Shown in pieces: positions 57,817-64,000 of a stretch of DNA of 64,000 nucleotides; positions within the stretch are counted from its first letter, which is position 1, and each line of letters begins with the position of its first letter. Under the pieces are notes generated by a model. It worked only from the letters and a program-made list of their open reading frames with translations, ran no database searches and had not been told where the DNA came from. The stretch is from Cryomorphaceae bacterium (GTDB taxonomy: Bacteria > Bacteroidota > Bacteroidia > Flavobacteriales_D > Parvicellaceae): NCBI GenBank assembly GCA_905182525.1, contig CAJJBV010000001.1, positions 431,942 to 495,941 of the forward strand, given 5' to 3'. Both the position numbers and the translations under genes were made by a program.

Positions 57817-57990
57817 GATGGAATCAATAAATAAATTCTTTCCGATTTTTGCTTTAGGATGTATTCTAGACTAATATTACATATGAGCTCATCTGTATTA
57901 CTAATAATTAGATTTAGATATCTCTCCATTAAAAATGAGTTATTCTTTAAATATTGTAGATTAAAATCTAATAAAACTGCATTAAAATCA

Positions 57991-58410
57991 CTATTTGAAT
58001 ATAACTAGTATACTTTTATAGTTATCTTCTATAGTTTTTATGATAACAGATTTATCGACTTTAAGTCCTTTGATGCTATCTATTTGATTAAATTCTCGCA
58101 TATTGGAATTTCCCCACAAAGTGAATTCAGTAATTATTGGAGTTAAACGAATCCCTTTTTCCGTTAACAAATAAATATTTTCTTTTTTGTTATCTGGCAT
58201 TTTTGTTTTGAAAATCAGTTTATATGACTCTAACAATTTTAATCGTGCAGATAAAATACTTGGTGCGATTTTTTCATCTGAATTAGAAATTTCCTTGAAT
58301 GTCTTTTTATGCTTAATGAGCATATCTCTAATAATTAACAAAGACCACTTATCTCCTACAATATCTAATGCAGATGAAATAGGACAGCTAGAACGAAATT
58401 CTTTTTTCAC
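57991..58410 (-). CDS. HxlR family transcriptional regulator
   Basis: The 139-residue product has the HxlR (DUF24) winged helix: C-P-I-S-S-A-L-D-I-V-G-D-K-W-S-L-L-I-I-R-D (about residues 9-29, with the conserved Cys 9), F-K-E-I-S (about 38-42) and Y-L-L-T-E-K-G-I-R-L (about 88-97). HxlR proteins often sense quinones or oxidants through the N-terminal Cys. It is divergent from a membrane-protein gene; the spacer contains the operator shared with the fasciclin gene, pointing to autoregulation and control of both. Confidence 0.9.
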   Translation of the reverse strand: MKKEFRSSCPISSALDIVGDKWSLLIIRDMLIKHKKTFKEISNSDEKIAPSILSARLKLLESYKLIFKTKMPDNKKENIYLLTEKGIRLTPIITEFTLWGNSNMREFNQIDSIKGLKVDKSVIIKTIEDNYKSILVIFK

Positions 58411-58423
58411 TTTTTATAAATTA

Positions 58424-58445
58424 TAACTATTATTTCGATAGTAAT
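58424..58445. promoter_or_regulatory. HxlR-type operator in the divergent spacer
   Basis: Core ACTAT-TATTTCG-ATAGT (58426-58442) is the reverse complement of the core at 56206-56234, with partly matching flanks. It lies 15 bases before the regulator start and about 45 bases before the divergent gene. Confidence 0.6.
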
Positions 58446-58486
58446 TTATATTTTTACATTCAATTCAAAACAATATAAATAAAATT

Positions 58487-59192
58487 ATGTTAGCAGGACA
58501 TTTTACAACGGCATTAATAGCAAGGCAAAAGTTTCCTAAAGGGACTTTACTATATTTTCTAATTATATCACAGTTACAAGATTTTTTATGGTTTACATTT
58601 CACTATATAAGCCTTGAACCAACTTATCCAACTGATGCCTTTGATGCCACTTTAAGTAATATGGTGGTAGACATGTTATACAGTCACGATTTATTACCTC
58701 AATTATTTTGGTTGGCAATTGTTTTCGTAATTGGAAAATTCTATTCAAAAGCACCAAATAGGGTTAGTAAGTGTGGTTCTAGTTTCAATCCATTTTGTTT
58801 TAGATTTCTTTTCAGGACATATACACCATATTTTTGGAGCAGATTCAATGGAAGCCGGTCTTGGATTATATGCTTCTAATCCTTATTTAGCAATTTTAAT
58901 AGAAGCCTTATTTAGTATTGGAGCTTTATGGTATTTCTTTGCAGAAGAAGCAAAAAAAGGAATTATTAGAACTACAAAAAATAGAGTTTCAATTATTTCT
59001 GTTTTTGCTTATGGAATAATTTTTATGCTACTTATTGCAACAAAATCTTTTAGACAATTATTCGTTATTCCAGAATTTGACTTAGAGTTTAACACCAATA
59101 TGCCTACGCTAATTTTCACATACTGCGCAATGATTTATTGCTTAAATTATTTCGTTCCGAAGTTTAAGCTTGAAAAAACAATGAGGAAATGA
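58487..59192 (+). pseudogene. Membrane protein of unknown function, one frameshift
   Basis: Two overlapping frames form one product of about 235 residues. The N-terminal part reads M-L-A-G-H-F-T-T-A-L-I-A-R-Q-K-F-P-K-G-T-L and L-Y-S-H-D-L-L-P-Q; the second part has H-F-V-L-D-F-F-S-G-H-I-H-H-I-F. The His/Asp pattern recalls membrane-bound LexA-target/YdjM-type metal-dependent hydrolases, but this is not certain. The frame changes near 58760. The stop overlaps the next start by 4 bases, so the two are coupled. It is divergent from the HxlR gene and shares its operator. Confidence 0.6.
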
Positions 59193-59983
59193 TTGAAGGA
59201 ATATTAAATTTTATCCAGGAATTAAAATTTCGGAATGAATCCTTATTTTGGTTTGGTTTATTGTGCTTATCTCTTTCAATAATATTTCTTGTTCTAACTA
59301 AAATAACATCAACACAAGTTCATGGAGTAAACGCTTGGTTCAAGCCTTTTAAATTTGCAGTTTCAATAGGGTTATTCTCTTGGACTATGGCTTTGTACTG
59401 TGATTATCTATCCGATTTTAATGTTACACCTTTTAATTGGACGGTAATTACACTGTTCGGTTTTGAACTTATATATATTATTTTTCAAGCATCAAAAGGA
59501 CAATTATCTCACTTCAATATTAGTACACCAACACATTCACTTATATATTCATTAATGGGTTTAATAGCAGTACTTGTCACACTATATACTGCTTATATTG
59601 GCCTTCTATTTTTAACACAGTCTTTTCCAAATTTACCTAATTATTATGTTTGGTCAATTCGTTTGGGAATCTTGATTTTTATTGTTTTTTCATTTGAAGG
59701 AGGTTTGATGGGTTCTAGAATGAATCACAGCGTTGGAGCCATAAATGATAATTCGAATTGGTGGATTCTAGGTTGGAGCAAAACTGTCGGTGATTTAAGA
59801 GTATCGCACTTTATTGGTATGCACGCTTTACAAATTTTGCCATTACTCTCCTTCTATATTTTTAAAAACACAAAAGCAACAATAGTTATTTCAATAATTT
59901 ATGGACTTCTTGCTACCACAACTTTAGTTCAAGCATTAAATGGAAAACCTATTTTTACGCAAAACGAACAAAAGGAATCGTAA
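59189..59983 (+). CDS. Polytopic membrane protein of unknown function
   Basis: The 264-residue product has seven hydrophobic segments (about residues 18-38, 52-70, 78-96, 112-135, 150-172, 200-222, 228-248). Polar motifs lie between them: V-N-A-W-F-K-P-F-K-F, G-S-R-M-N-H-S-V-G and H-F-I-G-M-H-A-L-Q-I-L-P-L. His residues inside membrane segments may bind haem or metal, which is only an inference. It is coupled to the preceding gene by a 4-base overlap and is probably under HxlR control. Confidence 0.65.
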   Translation: MIEGILNFIQELKFRNESLFWFGLLCLSLSIIFLVLTKITSTQVHGVNAWFKPFKFAVSIGLFSWTMALYCDYLSDFNVTPFNWTVITLFGFELIYIIFQASKGQLSHFNISTPTHSLIYSLMGLIAVLVTLYTAYIGLLFLTQSFPNLPNYYVWSIRLGILIFIVFSFEGGLMGSRMNHSVGAINDNSNWWILGWSKTVGDLRVSHFIGMHALQILPLLSFYIFKNTKATIVISIIYGLLATTTLVQALNGKPIFTQNEQKES

Positions 59984-59989
59984 TTAAAA

Positions 59990-60125
59990 CGACATACAAC
60001 AATTTATAAAAGCAATAGTGGTTTGGATCTTAATCCAAATCGATTTTCGTTTAATTAACTATACTAGACTCCGAAAAGTAGGTGCATTTATGGGCCACTG
60101 CTTTTATACTAAACGTTGTGTGCAA
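59990..60125 (+). repeat. attC-like imperfect inverted repeat between two accessory genes
   Basis: The outer arms GACATACAAC (59991-60000) and GTTGTGTGC (60115-60123) are near-complements. Inner arms TATAAAAGCA and TGCTTTTATA also pair, and a central perfect hairpin TTTGGAT / ATCCAAA lies inside. The layout resembles an integron cassette site, but the core does not fit GTTRRRY and no integrase is in the window. The metallopeptidase gene starts 15 bases after it. Confidence 0.4.
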
Positions 60126-60140
60126 TATGACCCATTCACT

Positions 60141-60863
60141 ATGAAAAAAACAAAAAAAATTATAAACTGGCTTTTAGGAGGAATAAGTTTGACTTATGCT
60201 GTGATAATAATATTTCCTTCTTTTCTTTTTGCGAATAATTTGGAATACAAGAATTTTAATGTTTATTACCATTCCAGCGAAATTAATGTAGAAAAACTAA
60301 AATCAGTTTTAGACGAATCACAAAATTTATTAAACAATACTGAATTGTATAATGCCGTAATAAATCAAGATATATTTATTTGTAACAGTTTTAATGAATT
60401 TACTTTTTTTGCTTTATTTTCAAGAAAAGCGTTTGCTGTAAACTATCCGATTACACAAAATATTTTTCTTTCTAAATCTTCAATAACTGAAAATTCTATT
60501 TTAAGAAACGGAAAAGAAAATAATAAGAGAACGTTAAGTGGAGTTATCGCTCATGAAACTGCCCATTCACTTTTGGAAAATAATTTAGGAATTGTAAAAT
60601 ACAAATTACTTCCTTCGTGGAAAAATGAAGGGTATTGCGACTTTATTGCGAATGAAAGTTCTTTAAACAAGCAAAAGGGATTGCAAGATATCTGTAATAA
60701 TAAAGATAATTCTGACACTCCATCTTTTAAATATTTTAAATACAGAATAATCACAGAATACTTATTTAAGGAAAGAAAAATTACATTAGAAAAATTCTTA
60801 AATGATGATTTTGAATTGGAAGAAATTAACAAAAAATTAAATAAGAAATACTGCACACAATAA
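60141..60863 (+). CDS. Membrane-anchored HExxH metallopeptidase-like protein
   Basis: The start at 60141 opens an N-terminal membrane segment (about residues 8-30); an upstream longer frame is rejected because it runs through the repeat. The zinc motif I-A-H-E-T-A-H-S-L-L (about residues 138-147) is followed by W-K-N-E-G-Y-C-D-F-I, where Glu would be the third ligand (gluzincin type). About 240 residues in all. The catalytic domain would face the periplasm; the substrate is unknown. It is flanked by GTTGTGTGC upstream and GCACACAA downstream (60852-60859), compatible with a mobile gene cassette. Confidence 0.75.
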   Translation: MKKTKKIINWLLGGISLTYAVIIIFPSFLFANNLEYKNFNVYYHSSEINVEKLKSVLDESQNLLNNTELYNAVINQDIFICNSFNEFTFFALFSRKAFAVNYPITQNIFLSKSSITENSILRNGKENNKRTLSGVIAHETAHSLLENNLGIVKYKLLPSWKNEGYCDFIANESSLNKQKGLQDICNNKDNSDTPSFKYFKYRIITEYLFKERKITLEKFLNDDFELEEINKKLNKKYCTQ

Positions 60864-60985
60864 AGTATATAATTTATTTCTAGTTCTAGCCTACTTACGA
60901 AAGTCCTCCCGGTCTTTCTTGGTCGGTAATTATTTACTGAATTGAATTCTTAAACCACGATACAAACCACACACAAGAACGTTAA

Positions 60986-61025
60986 TCAAACATCTATATT
61001 AGTATGTCAAACATAGGTCAAACAT
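60986..61025 (+). promoter_or_regulatory. Three TCAAACAT direct repeats upstream of the Crp/Fnr gene
   Basis: TCAAACAT occurs at 60986-60993, 61007-61014 and 61018-61025, so repeat starts are 21 and 11 bases apart (two and one helical turns). The array ends 13 bases before the -33 TTG. The position suits activator binding. Bases 60864-60985 show no gene. Confidence 0.4.
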
Positions 61026-61038
61026 TTTAAGTCGCTAA

Positions 61039-61067
61039 TTGTGCTTATTTAAATCTATTTACTTTTG
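61039..61067 (+). promoter_or_regulatory. Promoter of the Crp/Fnr gene
   Basis: TTG (61039-61041) and TACTTTTG (61060-61067) are separated by 18 bases, matching the Bacteroidota -33/-7 layout. The proposed start codon is about 68 bases downstream. Confidence 0.55.
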
Positions 61068-61135
61068 CATATATTAATAAAAAAAACTTAACCCAATTAT
61101 TTCTAAGCTGTAAGTAGTTAAAATTTCACTAAACA

Positions 61136-61711
61136 TTGCAGAGTTTAATTCATAAAATAAAAAAAGCTATAATACTTTCCGATGAAGCAGAAAAGCATGT
61201 CTATTCTATAGCCAAAGAGAAATTAATTAGTAAAGGAAAAAAACTAATTCACCAAGGACAAGTAGTTAATAAAACCTATTTTGTTACTGATGGGTGTTTA
61301 CGATCTTTCCGTTTGGATAAAAATGGAAAGGAACATACGCTTCAATTTGCTATCAAAGATTGGTGGATAAGTGATTTTATAGCTATTTACAATAATGAAC
61401 TTGCATCACTAACTGTGGAATGCCTTAAAGACTCTGAAGTAGTTGAATTCAACCCTAAAGACCTAAACGAAATTCATTCACTTTTTCCGGAATTTGAACC
61501 TTTTCAACGAATGAATCTTGAACGACATGTTGTGAGTTTACATAAAAGAATTCTAAATCAACTTGAACTAACGGCTAGTGAAAGATATGATTTGTTCCTA
61601 GAACAATATCCAGATATTGAGCAATATACACCTAACTATCACATTGCATCCTACTTAGGCATTACACAACAAAGTTTGAGTAGAATCCGAATTGAAAATA
61701 CTAAAAAGTAG
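61136..61711 (+). CDS. Crp/Fnr family transcriptional regulator
   Basis: The 191-residue product has a cyclic-nucleotide-binding-like beta-roll (about residues 25-115; G-K-K-L-I-H-Q-G-Q-V-V-N-K-T-Y-F-V) and a short C-terminal helix-turn-helix (about 165-185; H-I-A-S-Y-L-G-I-T-Q-Q-S-L-S-R-I-R). It lacks the usual cAMP-binding residues, as do most Bacteroidota members, so the ligand is unknown. The start is a TTG at 61136, since no ATG lies near; the length supports it. The DJ-1-like gene downstream has its own -7 box. Confidence 0.85.
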   Translation: MQSLIHKIKKAIILSDEAEKHVYSIAKEKLISKGKKLIHQGQVVNKTYFVTDGCLRSFRLDKNGKEHTLQFAIKDWWISDFIAIYNNELASLTVECLKDSEVVEFNPKDLNEIHSLFPEFEPFQRMNLERHVVSLHKRILNQLELTASERYDLFLEQYPDIEQYTPNYHIASYLGITQQSLSRIRIENTKK

Positions 61712-61752
61712 CTTTCTTAACATAGGGTAATATTTTTCTAAGCTCCTAAATA

Positions 61753-61760
61753 TACATTTG
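61753..61760 (+). promoter_or_regulatory. TAnnTTTG -7 box of the DJ-1/PfpI gene
   Basis: TACATTTG fits the consensus and lies 12 bases before the ATG. The -33 region has no clear TTG. Confidence 0.45.
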
Positions 61761-61772
61761 TAAAAAAAAGTT

Positions 61773-62672
61773 ATGATTAAGAAAATTTTAATTGGTTTAG
61801 TAAGTATCATATTACTTGCATTTGGTGTTATCTACTTTTTAGCCAAACCAACTTTAGAGGAAGATGGTTCGTATAGCCCATCGACCTTAGCTATAAAATT
61901 AGGAACTGTTTCTGTTTCTGATTATGAACAAGTCAAATACACCAAATATGAAGGTGACAAGTCTAAAATCTTAATAATCTTCACTGAAAATAAGAACTTA
62001 GAAATGAAAAATGGTAAATTATTTTCTACAGGCAATCACCCAATTGAAGCATTAGTTCCTATGTTACATCTTAAAAATGCTGGCTTCGATTTTCATATTG
62101 TAACACCAAATGGCAACCCTGTTGTTTTTGAAATGTGGGCTTTTCCAAATAAAGATGAAAATGTAAAAGCTATTTATCAAGAGTATAAATCAAACTTTGA
62201 CAATCCAGGAAATTTATCAGATTTCATAACTAGTTCATTTGCAAACGATAGTGCTTATGCGGCTGTATTTATTCCGGGGGGGCATGGTGCTATGAACGGT
62301 ATACCAGAAAATAGAAACGTAGCCAAAACAATAAATTGGGCACATAATAACAATTTGTTTACTATAACACTTTGTCACGGTCCAGGTTCGTTGTTATCAA
62401 CAACATTAGATAACCAAGAGTTTACCTATAAAGGATATAAAATGGCTGTTTTTCCAGATGCTGTGGACGAAATGACTCCAATGGTAGGTTATTTACCAGG
62501 GCACATGAAAGCAGGTGTAAGCGAAAGATTAAAAAACTTAGGAGCAATTATTGTAAACACTGAATCGGACAATACAACGGTTAGAGATAGAGACCTAATA
62601 ACAGGCGCAAGTCCTTTAGCTTCAAATGAATTGGGTAAGCTAGCAGCGAATACTCTTTTAAAAGAGCTTTAG
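61773..62672 (+). CDS. DJ-1/PfpI family protein (HchA-like), membrane-anchored
   Basis: The 299-residue product has an N-terminal membrane segment (about residues 5-25). The DJ-1/PfpI domain contains V-F-I-P-G-G-H-G-A-M-N-G-I (about 166-178) and the nucleophile elbow I-T-L-C-H-G-P-G-S-L-L (Cys about 201). Its length and H-G-A-M pattern are closest to HchA/Hsp31-type glyoxalase or deglycase proteins, which detoxify methylglyoxal. A membrane anchor is unusual for this group and suggests a periplasmic position. It follows the Crp/Fnr gene by about 60 bases. Confidence 0.85.
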   Translation: MIKKILIGLVSIILLAFGVIYFLAKPTLEEDGSYSPSTLAIKLGTVSVSDYEQVKYTKYEGDKSKILIIFTENKNLEMKNGKLFSTGNHPIEALVPMLHLKNAGFDFHIVTPNGNPVVFEMWAFPNKDENVKAIYQEYKSNFDNPGNLSDFITSSFANDSAYAAVFIPGGHGAMNGIPENRNVAKTINWAHNNNLFTITLCHGPGSLLSTTLDNQEFTYKGYKMAVFPDAVDEMTPMVGYLPGHMKAGVSERLKNLGAIIVNTESDNTTVRDRDLITGASPLASNELGKLAANTLLKEL

Positions 62673-62851
62673 ATTATAGGTTACACTGGTTAGCAATCAC
62701 TAATGTGAAGTCGTTTTCCTCAAGAAAACTAATAAGTGGAGCCGGAGGGACAGATCTCGAACTCTTTGAAATCTGATTTGAAAAGACTAATTCGTTTTAT
62801 TTATGAATTTAAAGAAGATAAATAAACGTAATACGTTTATCCCCACTTTGT

Positions 62852-62947
62852 AGCCAATTAAAAATGCAAAGTAACAAGAGAATTGCAACTGTGTCCTGAA
62901 GAAAAAAGATATTCTATTATTAGACATACTAATTAAATATTTAAAAT
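62852..62947 (+). repeat. Direct repeat, copy B
   Basis: Second copy of the 98-base repeat (see 56106-56203). An indel turns the frame open in copy A into a stop here, so it is non-coding. In the gene-free stretch 62673-63097 it lies between two diverged tRNA-3'-end-like segments (about 62712-62775 and 62949-63005). Confidence 0.85.
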
Positions 62948-63097
62948 CTTTTTCTTGGTGAAAATCACTAAGTGGGCTTATCGGTACTTATTTCGAACTT
63001 TTTTAATAAATTAAATAATTAGAAACTTCACCCTTAGACGTGAAGTGAATTTTAGATATTTGCCGCATAATTGCATATTATTAATTAAAAAACAAAA

Positions 63098-63715
63098 ATG
63101 ATGAAAAAGATTTTACTAACATTAGCTATTGCTTTTGGGCTAACTCAAATAACAAAAGCACAAACGGTAACTTGTCTTCCTTGTGATCAATTGAGCATGA
63201 CTGTTAATGTATCTGATACCAATTATCTTAATATATATCATGCAGGACAATATTTAACCCATCCTCAAGAATTTAATGTTTTTGCGTGGGAGTTTACAGA
63301 CCAGCAAGGCAATATAATATTTGAAGATACAATAGTGGATGATGCAATTGTTAGTTTTTCTCACAGTTTTCCAATTAGTGACACAATGAATGTTACTGTT
63401 TATCTAAGAAATGATTCTGCTATTTTGCCTGGTGGCAATATAGTTAATTGTTTATTTGAAGATCAAATATATTGGGAGGTTGGAGTATATCCATCTGGCA
63501 CACCATGGGGAAGATGGGAGTTTATTACGGGAGATTTTTCTAATCCTGGAGTAGATCTAAATGTTGTTTTAGCTGTTGATGATTTCTCTTATCAAAAGAA
63601 AGAACTTGTAAAAATTGTTGATATTCTTGGCAGAGAAACATCTTTTAAAAATAATCACATATTGTTTTATATCTATAGTGATGGAACAACAGAAAGGAAA
63701 TATATTTCAAAATAA
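63098..63715 (+). CDS. Secreted protein with short T9SS-like tail, function unknown
   Basis: The 205-residue product has a signal peptide (M-M-K-K-I-L-L-T-L-A-I-A-F-G-L-T-Q-I-T-K-A-Q) and a beta-rich domain with C-L-P-C-D-Q (about residues 26-31) and W-E-F-T-D-Q-Q-G-N-I-I-F. The C terminus reads I-V-D-I-L-G-R-E, then H-I-L-F-Y-I-Y-S-D-G-T-T-E-R-K-Y. This tail matches that of the fasciclin protein at 56288 and resembles sorting tails I know from other Flavobacteriales. Either of the two adjacent Met codons may be the start. Confidence 0.7.
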   Translation: MMKKILLTLAIAFGLTQITKAQTVTCLPCDQLSMTVNVSDTNYLNIYHAGQYLTHPQEFNVFAWEFTDQQGNIIFEDTIVDDAIVSFSHSFPISDTMNVTVYLRNDSAILPGGNIVNCLFEDQIYWEVGVYPSGTPWGRWEFITGDFSNPGVDLNVVLAVDDFSYQKKELVKIVDILGRETSFKNNHILFYIYSDGTTERKYISK

Positions 63716-64000
63716 TTGAAGAATCTATATTTTTTAGGATTAATATTTCTTTGTTTAACGAGTAACTCTCTTTACTCTTCTCAAGTAGATTCATCTAAGA
63801 TTAATTTGGGAAAATGAAGAGCTGTCAGATTCTCTAAGATTTAATGCATTAGAAGAATATGAAGAGTTATACTCTCTCGTTTCTCCTGACTCGGTACTTG
63901 TTGTACTTGATTATTATCATGACTTGGCAATTACAAAGGGTGCAGATCGACAATTATATAGGTCATTTCTTAGAAAAGGAAATATTTTTCGATTACAAGA
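63716..64000 (+). pseudogene. N-terminal part of a TPR-type signalling protein, frameshifted and cut by the window end
   Basis: From a TTG directly after the preceding stop, the frame encodes a signal peptide (L-K-N-L-Y-F-L-G-L-I-F-L-C-L-T, then S-L-Y-S-S-Q). Near 63812 the reading must change frame to give W-E-N-E-E-L-S-D-S-L-R-F-N-A-L and Q/S-P-D-S-V-L-V-V-L-D-Y-Y-H-D-L-A. This matches the opening of Bacteroidota TPR proteins fused to adenylate cyclase, histidine kinase or LuxR domains; which output domain follows is outside the window. Confidence 0.5.

Noticed and set aside
60018..60140. N-terminal extension of the metallopeptidase from a GTG/TTG at 60018
   Set aside because: It would be translated from the inverted repeat and would place the membrane signal internally.

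Overview
The window is AT-rich and looks like a Bacteroidota chromosome, most likely a marine-type Flavobacteriales. Evidence: several secreted proteins end in type IX secretion (T9SS) sorting tails; TonB-dependent receptors carry N-terminal carboxypeptidase-like domains, one paired with a DUF4249 lipoprotein; there are DUF5916 and DUF6175 proteins; many genes are preceded by the Bacteroidota -7 promoter box TAnnTTTG; Shine-Dalgarno sites are generally absent. No rRNA, complete tRNA, CRISPR array, intact IS element, integrase or phage gene was seen.

Layout. 1-1.7 kb: end of an RND-type efflux operon (adaptor, TolC-like protein). 1.9-17.3 kb: mostly core genes (trxB, SUI1-type factor, DUF389 protein, M61 peptidase, ATP-grasp enzyme, lpdA, def, dnaX, rpsF-rpsR-rplI) plus a TonB receptor/DUF4249 pair and the wreck of a thioredoxin-like gene. 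17-27 kb: outer-membrane and secreted proteins (BamA/TamA-like barrel, a broken large barrel, an apparently circularly permuted SGNH hydrolase, a repeat-rich T9SS protein). 26.8-36.9 kb: OsmC and a predicted lipoprotein KatG, DUF5916 protein, a wrecked esterase, a 21-codon ORF with an exceptionally long Shine-Dalgarno match, a Na+/Ca2+ antiporter, a cold-shock protein and a P19/Tp34-like protein. 37-42.1 kb: a tight five-gene envelope operon of unknown function. 42.7-52.1 kb: a zinc-homeostasis neighbourhood (lipoprotein, ZnuD-like receptor, Zur-like Fur protein, SEC-C peptide, MerC protein, COG0523 GTPase remnant) linked by a shared palindrome, with an MBOAT/SGNH acylation pair and an alpha/beta hydrolase among them. 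52-64 kb: accessory genes (SodC, flavodoxin-like reductase, LRR-like T9SS protein, AMP nucleosidase, fasciclin protein, HxlR and Crp regulators, membrane proteins, metallopeptidase, DJ-1 protein) with attC-like inverted repeats, a 98-bp direct repeat and truncated genes.

The strongest unusual signals are: (i) the SGNH hydrolase whose catalytic-Ser block sits at the C terminus; (ii) the 34.4-kb mini-ORF whose leader matches the 16S rRNA 3' tail over about 14 bases; (iii) the 15-bp operator TGCAAC-N3-GTTGCA placed on the -33 region of two metal operons, with a variant before a small protein/HELLH protein pair; (iv) an operator shared by an HxlR regulator and a fasciclin gene; (v) the envelope operon at 37-42 kb. 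About a dozen genes carry frameshifts while core genes are intact, so either accessory genes are decaying or the assembly contains indel errors. All functional calls rest on motif recognition by eye; no database search was run.
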